This document shows positions 59,689 through 64,000 of a DNA stretch of 64,000 nucleotides, piece after piece (the first letter of the stretch is position 1; each line of letters begins with the position of its first letter). This DNA is from Silurus meridionalis. Lineage: Eukaryota > Chordata > Actinopteri > Siluriformes > Siluridae. The stretch is taken from contig NC_060887.1 in the NCBI RefSeq assembly GCF_014805685.1, positions 31,849,463-31,913,462 on the forward strand, written 5' to 3'. The notes under the pieces are model-generated. The model was not told where the DNA came from and did not search any database. It worked only from the letters and a program-made list of their open reading frames with translations. Made by a program: the position numbers and the translations under genes.

Positions 59689-60660
59689 CAGTGGTGGGTG
59701 GTCAGGGGCAGCAAAGCCTTCTCTGCTGGCCTAAACACTATCGGAAGCACTTACCTACATTTAAAACCTTAATTCTAATATTTGTATTAATGTAATTTCA
59801 TGAAACGAAAATATTAGAATTAAGGTTGTAAATGTAAGTCAGTGCTTCTGTGCTTTGCTAGTAACTGATAGTTAAGAAACAGACCCATTGATAATATTCT
59901 TTATGGAGAAAAATTATGAATGGGTCTGTTTCTTTAATAAATTAGATTTCATATTTGCCTCACAGCACCAGCTAACTGGCCCAGAATAACGTCAACATTT
60001 TTCTGTCCTCTGATTGGTTGGTCAGAGGGAAACTGTTACAGCCGAGTTCGACTGGCGAAACACTTCTGTAGCTCTTCACACGTGAATTTATCTAAGTTAG
60101 ACTTTTTTATGCCTACGGAGGAAGAGAAATTGATTTGGTCTCGGACATAATCAAAAATCCATTTTACAGAAAAGCTAGACATCGTGAGGAGGTCGGCCAA
60201 CCCTGAAGCTAGCTAGCTTGTCTCAGCCTGGGAAAGGGTTCCTTCACCACTTCCAGACCAGTGAATACGAGCGGTACCACTGGATTACAGCCTCTGAGGT
60301 GCAGTGCAAATTATTAGTGTGCATCTCTGGTGAGTAGGTTGTATTTTATTTACATTTTTAGTTTTTGTCATGTTATTAGACAAATATTGATTCTGAACTG
60401 CTACAGATGATGTAGGTGCACAGTTGTGGTTGTAATGTAGAGGTTTGGAGTCTTAACTGCGTTTCTTGTTTAAGTAAAATGGTATTCACCCTTTATATGT
60501 GAAATGCCTCTCTCTCTGTAATGCCACGCGTTGTTATATTGCGTTTTTGTATTGTATTGATCGTTTCTATAATTGCAATGTGGTGGTGGTATTGAGAGGT
60601 GGATTAAGGCGGGTAAGTCCTCACTGAAGGCCCAGGTACCAAATGCATGGCCCACCACTG
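59689..60660 (+). mobile_element. hAT element, complete ends
   Basis: 972 bp. Termini are cagtggtgggtggtcagggg and, reversed, cagtggtgggccatgcattt. The 8-bp flanks are ttatgtag (59681-59688) and ttttgtag (60661-60668), seven of eight identical. Internally deleted, with only a trace of transposase (60109-60200). It contains two inverted repeats not seen in the copy at 26662-27307. Confidence 0.85.
60109..60200 (+). pseudogene. Possible hAT transposase exon remnant
   Basis: From 60132 the frame reads DLVSDIIKNPF; after a shift it continues EKLDIVRRSANPEAS. This resembles the N-terminal region of hAT proteins of the ZMYM/TTF type (LV..I...PF....EK). The upstream MPTEEEKLIWSRT frame ends in a stop. 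Too short to be sure. Confidence 0.35.
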
Positions 60661-60668
60661 TTTTGTAG

Positions 60669-61364
60669 TTTTTAATATAATTAGATATATTTTGTTTCGT
60701 TAGAGACTGCTAATTTTCTACTGTCCAATAGTATGTGTTCAATTAGCTCAGGTGACCTTGCTAGTCTCGGAGGTCACTAAGTACATAGGAGTAATTGTGC
60801 TGAACACTGAAGTTTTTTAAGGTTTCATTTCCAAACAAACAAACAAACAAAAAACGGATGAAAAACTAATAAAGAGGAGCAGCATGTCTGGGGAATTGTG
60901 CACATGCTAGTGAGAGCCATGTTTTGGAGGAGTTTGCTGCATGGAAACCCTGCAGAACAGTAAGTAATAGAAGTTGTTTCGCTGTTGTTCCAAAGCCTTC
61001 AACCGGCAAAATAGTGCACTGGGTGGAAATGCAGTCGTGTTTGATTTACTGTATTGCTAATCCTCTGTGCTTGTTTCCTGCAGTGGTGTAAGTGCTGGAT
61101 GTGCAGCAGGTGTTGACAGCACAAATGGCCACCTTTGAGAGAGTGGATGAAATATTAAAGGTGTTTATTAACGTGTACAGGTTCCAAATGTTCCCCTATT
61201 TTTAAGTCATGGATTTATTAGTGCTTGGTGCTCTGAGGAATTGTAATTCTTTTTATTATTATTATTTAAAAATGACTTTTTGCACATCTCTGCCTTGGAC
61301 TTGTCTGAGCAATCTCTCTAACAAACTCCACATCTTCTAGGAACAGGTGAAGGTGTCACGTGAC
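60669..61364. other. Gene-free stretch
   Basis: Contains an aaacaaacaaacaaacaaa run at about 60835. No gene or repeat family recognised. Confidence 0.5.
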
Positions 61365-61990
61365 CAGTGGTGGACAAAATACACAAACCATCTACGTACT
61401 TGAGTAAAACTAGAGATACACTAGGTATAATATGACTCCATTAAAAGTAAAAGTGCTCCCTTTAAACATTCATTTGGGTAATAGTGCAAAAGTATTTGCC
61501 TTCAAATGTACTTAAGTATCCAAAGTACAATGATTTATTATGGCTATAATGTTCCTATTATCATTTTTGTTACAAGACTACTAACTCAACTTCGTTTATG
61601 TAAAAAGTCTCTGTTACTCTTAGCAGACCAATCTATTAATTACATTAATTTGTCAAACACTGATTGATCTCTATTACAGTTATCATGAGCCCAAAACATT
61701 CTTTTTAACTACTTTAAAAAAATCTTGCAAATTAGGCAATGGGTGTTGTAGCAAGTTCAAGTCAGGAGTTTCTTCCATCATTTATTCCTCCCAAGATGTT
61801 CTGCTTGCTGTTAAACTGATGCTGAACTTTATCTTGATAAAGGTGATAAGAAGATGCCACCAAGCACCAATCAGAACAAGTTTAAAACAGAGCATGCGCT
61901 CGATCCTGATTGGTGGTTTGCTGCGTGTTTGACCAGTTTTATCTACTCATAAATAAAAAGTAAAAAATATGTAGGTGAGTAAAATCAGTC
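61365..61990 (-). mobile_element. hAT relic, same family as 30906-33955
   Basis: Begins cagtggtggacaaaatacac. It continues with 'tacttgagtaaaactagaga', 'aaagtatttgccttcaaatg' and 'ccaccaagcaccaatcagaa', the reverse of the 30906 family (which has ctgcttggtggtatctactt). The distal terminus is missing. Confidence 0.7.
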
Positions 61991-62221
61991 GTTCCTTTTT
62001 AAGTAAGACGAGTGCGTAGGATGATATAAAACTCAGGGGACAACTTCAAGCATGATAATAACAAAGGGAACTGTTAATGGACATAAACATAGACGTATTA
62101 CCCCAAGCTTTCTTTGAAAAAGGTTATTATTTACACAACCCCGTTATTTAGATTTGCTGGATTTTGATGTTTAATCGCAGCTTTATAGTTAGAGAACTTA
62201 TATATAATCAACATATAAGAG

Positions 62222-62310
62222 ATTCAAATTAAAATTTTATTTGTCACATACAGTTCACATTCACACAGAGTACGACATGTAGTGAAATGCTTTTTACTAA
62301 AATGAAAAAT
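62222..62310 (-). mobile_element. Retroposon 3' end, antisense
   Basis: 'ttttatttgtcacatacagt' followed by 'gtacgacatgtagtgaaatg' is, reversed, a common fish retroposon terminus ending gtgacaaataaaa. Only the 3' end remains. Confidence 0.5.
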
Positions 62311-62401
62311 AGAAATACAATATAAAAAATTTAAAAGAATAAAGTAGCATAAAAATAAATACAATAAAATAAAGTATAAAAGTATAATAAAAGTATTTTA
62401 C

Positions 62402-62405
<4 letters not shown>

Positions 62406-62473
<68 letters not shown>
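62406..62473. repeat. (TA)n microsatellite
   Basis: About 34 TA units. Confidence 0.97.
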
Positions 62474-62476
<3 letters not shown>

Positions 62477-62721
62477 TTAAGGAATTGTACATGTACTGTA
62501 CTGTAAACTCAACAAAAATTGTGATTTATTTGTCAAAAATGTTTTATTTAGTACTTTAAATGAATAATACAATAATAAAATAGTTTTTCTAAAATTTTAT
62601 GTAATCTATTGTACAAACTTGAAATGTTACTTGGAACTTTCGAGCAACTCGCAGCTTTTTGCGAACTATTACATTTTCTGTGAGTTACTCTTAGTATATA
62701 CATACATACATACACATGTTA

Positions 62722-62937
62722 TACATTACATTCTATTAAAAAAAAGTTTGTAAACATCCAATTGTCACAATGATATGTAATTTTCTTTTTCTCTCCCAAA
62801 CGTTGCCACAAAGTTGGAGATTCTACAATGTCTTTGCTGTAGCGTTATAATTCTCTTTTACTGGAGCTAAGAGGGATAGAGATGCATTTGTGCACGAAGC
62901 AAGCTTTGTAAAGACATGGTTTGGTATAGTGAAACTA
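62722..62937 (+). mobile_element. Tc1-derived relic, 5' half
   Basis: 'aaaaagtttgtaaacatcca', 'cccaaacgttgccacaaagt', 'tctacaatgtctttgctgta' and 'gaagcaagctttgtaaagac' follow the plus orientation of the family at 47803-48236. Near the end it would encode EASFVKTWFG (HKASSMKTWF in the family). The distal half is absent. Confidence 0.6.
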
Positions 62938-64000
62938 GTTTAATAGTAATAATCTGCCATAATCATATAACACTTACTTTAATGGAGTTAAATAATTTTT
63001 CAATGTGAGCTATTTTGTGTACACATAATCCCAAGTGATTCCATTAGTATTAGTGTAAAATAGTTCATATTGTGCCTGAAGTGCAAGGGAGGTAAATACT
63101 TATGGAGGGAACTATAAGTCTAGTCACGTGTGGTGAAATGCACTACTTTACGCAAGAAGTTCATAGGCGATGCTCGGAATGCTTATATATTCGAATAGCA
63201 TAGTAAAGATGTGGTGTGCTTATATACGTTTATTGGGTAAAGTAATAAAAGGTAGAATTGTAGTAATAGTGCAACAGGAGTAGAGCAAAGTGAAAAACTA
63301 TTCACGTTATTTTTCCTCTCTTGAGTTTCTCCTCTTTGCAATCACAAAGAAATGGTTATTCTGCATATAGTGTTCACAAAAAATGAAAAGCAGACCAGAC
63401 CCAACGCTTGTATATTTTTCTAGCTGTTTTTGAAAACCATTTTCCATTGGGATATTACTTTCCATCAGTGTTAACACCTGACAAATCGAGTGAAAATCAT
63501 GGCAAAGTGTAATGCAGTAACTGCATCGTTAAAACATTACATCACCGCTTTGCTCTCCGCTGTAACAGCTGTGTGAAATCCGTTTCCACAAAAAACCTTT
63601 TCAGGCTTCAGAAAGCGAGAATGCATTTCTAATGCACACATCAGGATGCATTTAAAGACAAGTTGGAGCAGAAGTATGCTTTAAAAACGTAATGCAGAAT
63701 ATCATAGGTACATACATATTTATTAGTGATAGAATTTTAAATTGCCAATCCTGATGGAAAATGTAGAGGAGTAAAACGTATTACATCAGTAATGAATTTT
63801 AGGTCTAGAAACCTGATATATTGTTAGGTACCACTTTTAGACACTATGAAGAACAGAGAGACGACGTTTTTAAAGCCTCATGATGACTACTGACTCATGT
63901 TTTCAATTTTATCATCTTAGACTTCTCCATTTGTTCTCCATTTGTTGACAGCATGATCATTCTGGTATTGACTGGTATCATGGATAGCCACTAGTCCAGA
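62938..64000. other. Gene-free stretch
   Basis: The motif gggaggtaaatacttatgga near 63090 recalls the end of salmonid-type Tc1 elements but is isolated. 63480-63670 is repeat-free and relatively balanced. No gene. Confidence 0.45.

Noticed and set aside
62960..63115. Possible end of a salmonid-type Tc1 element (gggaggtaaatacttatgga)
   Set aside because: Only one short motif matches, and there is no partner terminus or transposase.
1..64000. A coordinated undescribed gene system
   Set aside because: All recognisable coding is broken transposase or reverse transcriptase from independent families. No conserved cluster of host genes is visible.

Overview
The window reads as non-coding, repeat-rich vertebrate DNA. 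It has long AT-rich stretches, many (CA/TG)n, (CT/GA)n, (TA)n and tetranucleotide microsatellites, and a dense mix of Tc1/mariner, hAT and pogo/Tigger-type DNA transposons, L2/Rex1/RTE-type LINE fragments and tRNA-derived SINEs. That combination is typical of a teleost fish. The mix recalls otophysan genomes (catfish, characins, cyprinids), but I cannot assign a species. I found no exon of a host gene that I can support, no rRNA or functional tRNA gene, and no CRISPR array. Every stretch with recognisable protein similarity is transposase or reverse transcriptase, and all of it is broken.

Layout. 1-9,500: an L2-like LINE 3' end at the left edge, a (CT)n array, a Tigger/pogo-like non-autonomous element (3507-4366) and a full-length but frameshifted Tc1 DD34E element (7471-9081) abutting another L2 tail. 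9,500-26,600: small Tc1-derived relics, two SINEs, a hAT relic lying between two (ATGG)n arrays, LINE tails, and long gene-free stretches. 26,600-37,700: the most layered part. It holds a truncated hAT copy, a Rex1-like LINE end, a hAT element (30906-33955) carrying a DD37E Tc1-related element (31405-32959), a near-perfect 1.09-kb tandem duplication (33405-35584), and an L2 insertion inside a Tc1 relic that creates a 226-codon chimeric frame. 37,700-53,900: an internally deleted RTE LINE with a 17-bp target duplication (40956-42070), a candidate solo LTR inside a small inverted-repeat element (44460-45484), a cluster of nuclear-receptor half-sites (45776-45845), another SINE, more Tc1 relics, and an RTE reverse-transcriptase fragment next to an unclassified GC-richer block. 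53,900-64,000: a LINE 3' end, a SINE, a second copy of the 26.6-kb hAT family in opposite orientation with intact ends (59689-60660), another hAT relic, and (TA)n arrays.

Nothing here forms a working gene system. What the sequence does give is a stratigraphy of insertions: at least six nested events can be ordered from interrupted repeats and target-site duplications. The tandem duplication differs between copies only at two A-runs, so it is either very recent or an assembly artefact. Family names come from recognised motifs and terminal sequences, not from searches. Relic boundaries are approximate unless a target-site duplication is quoted.
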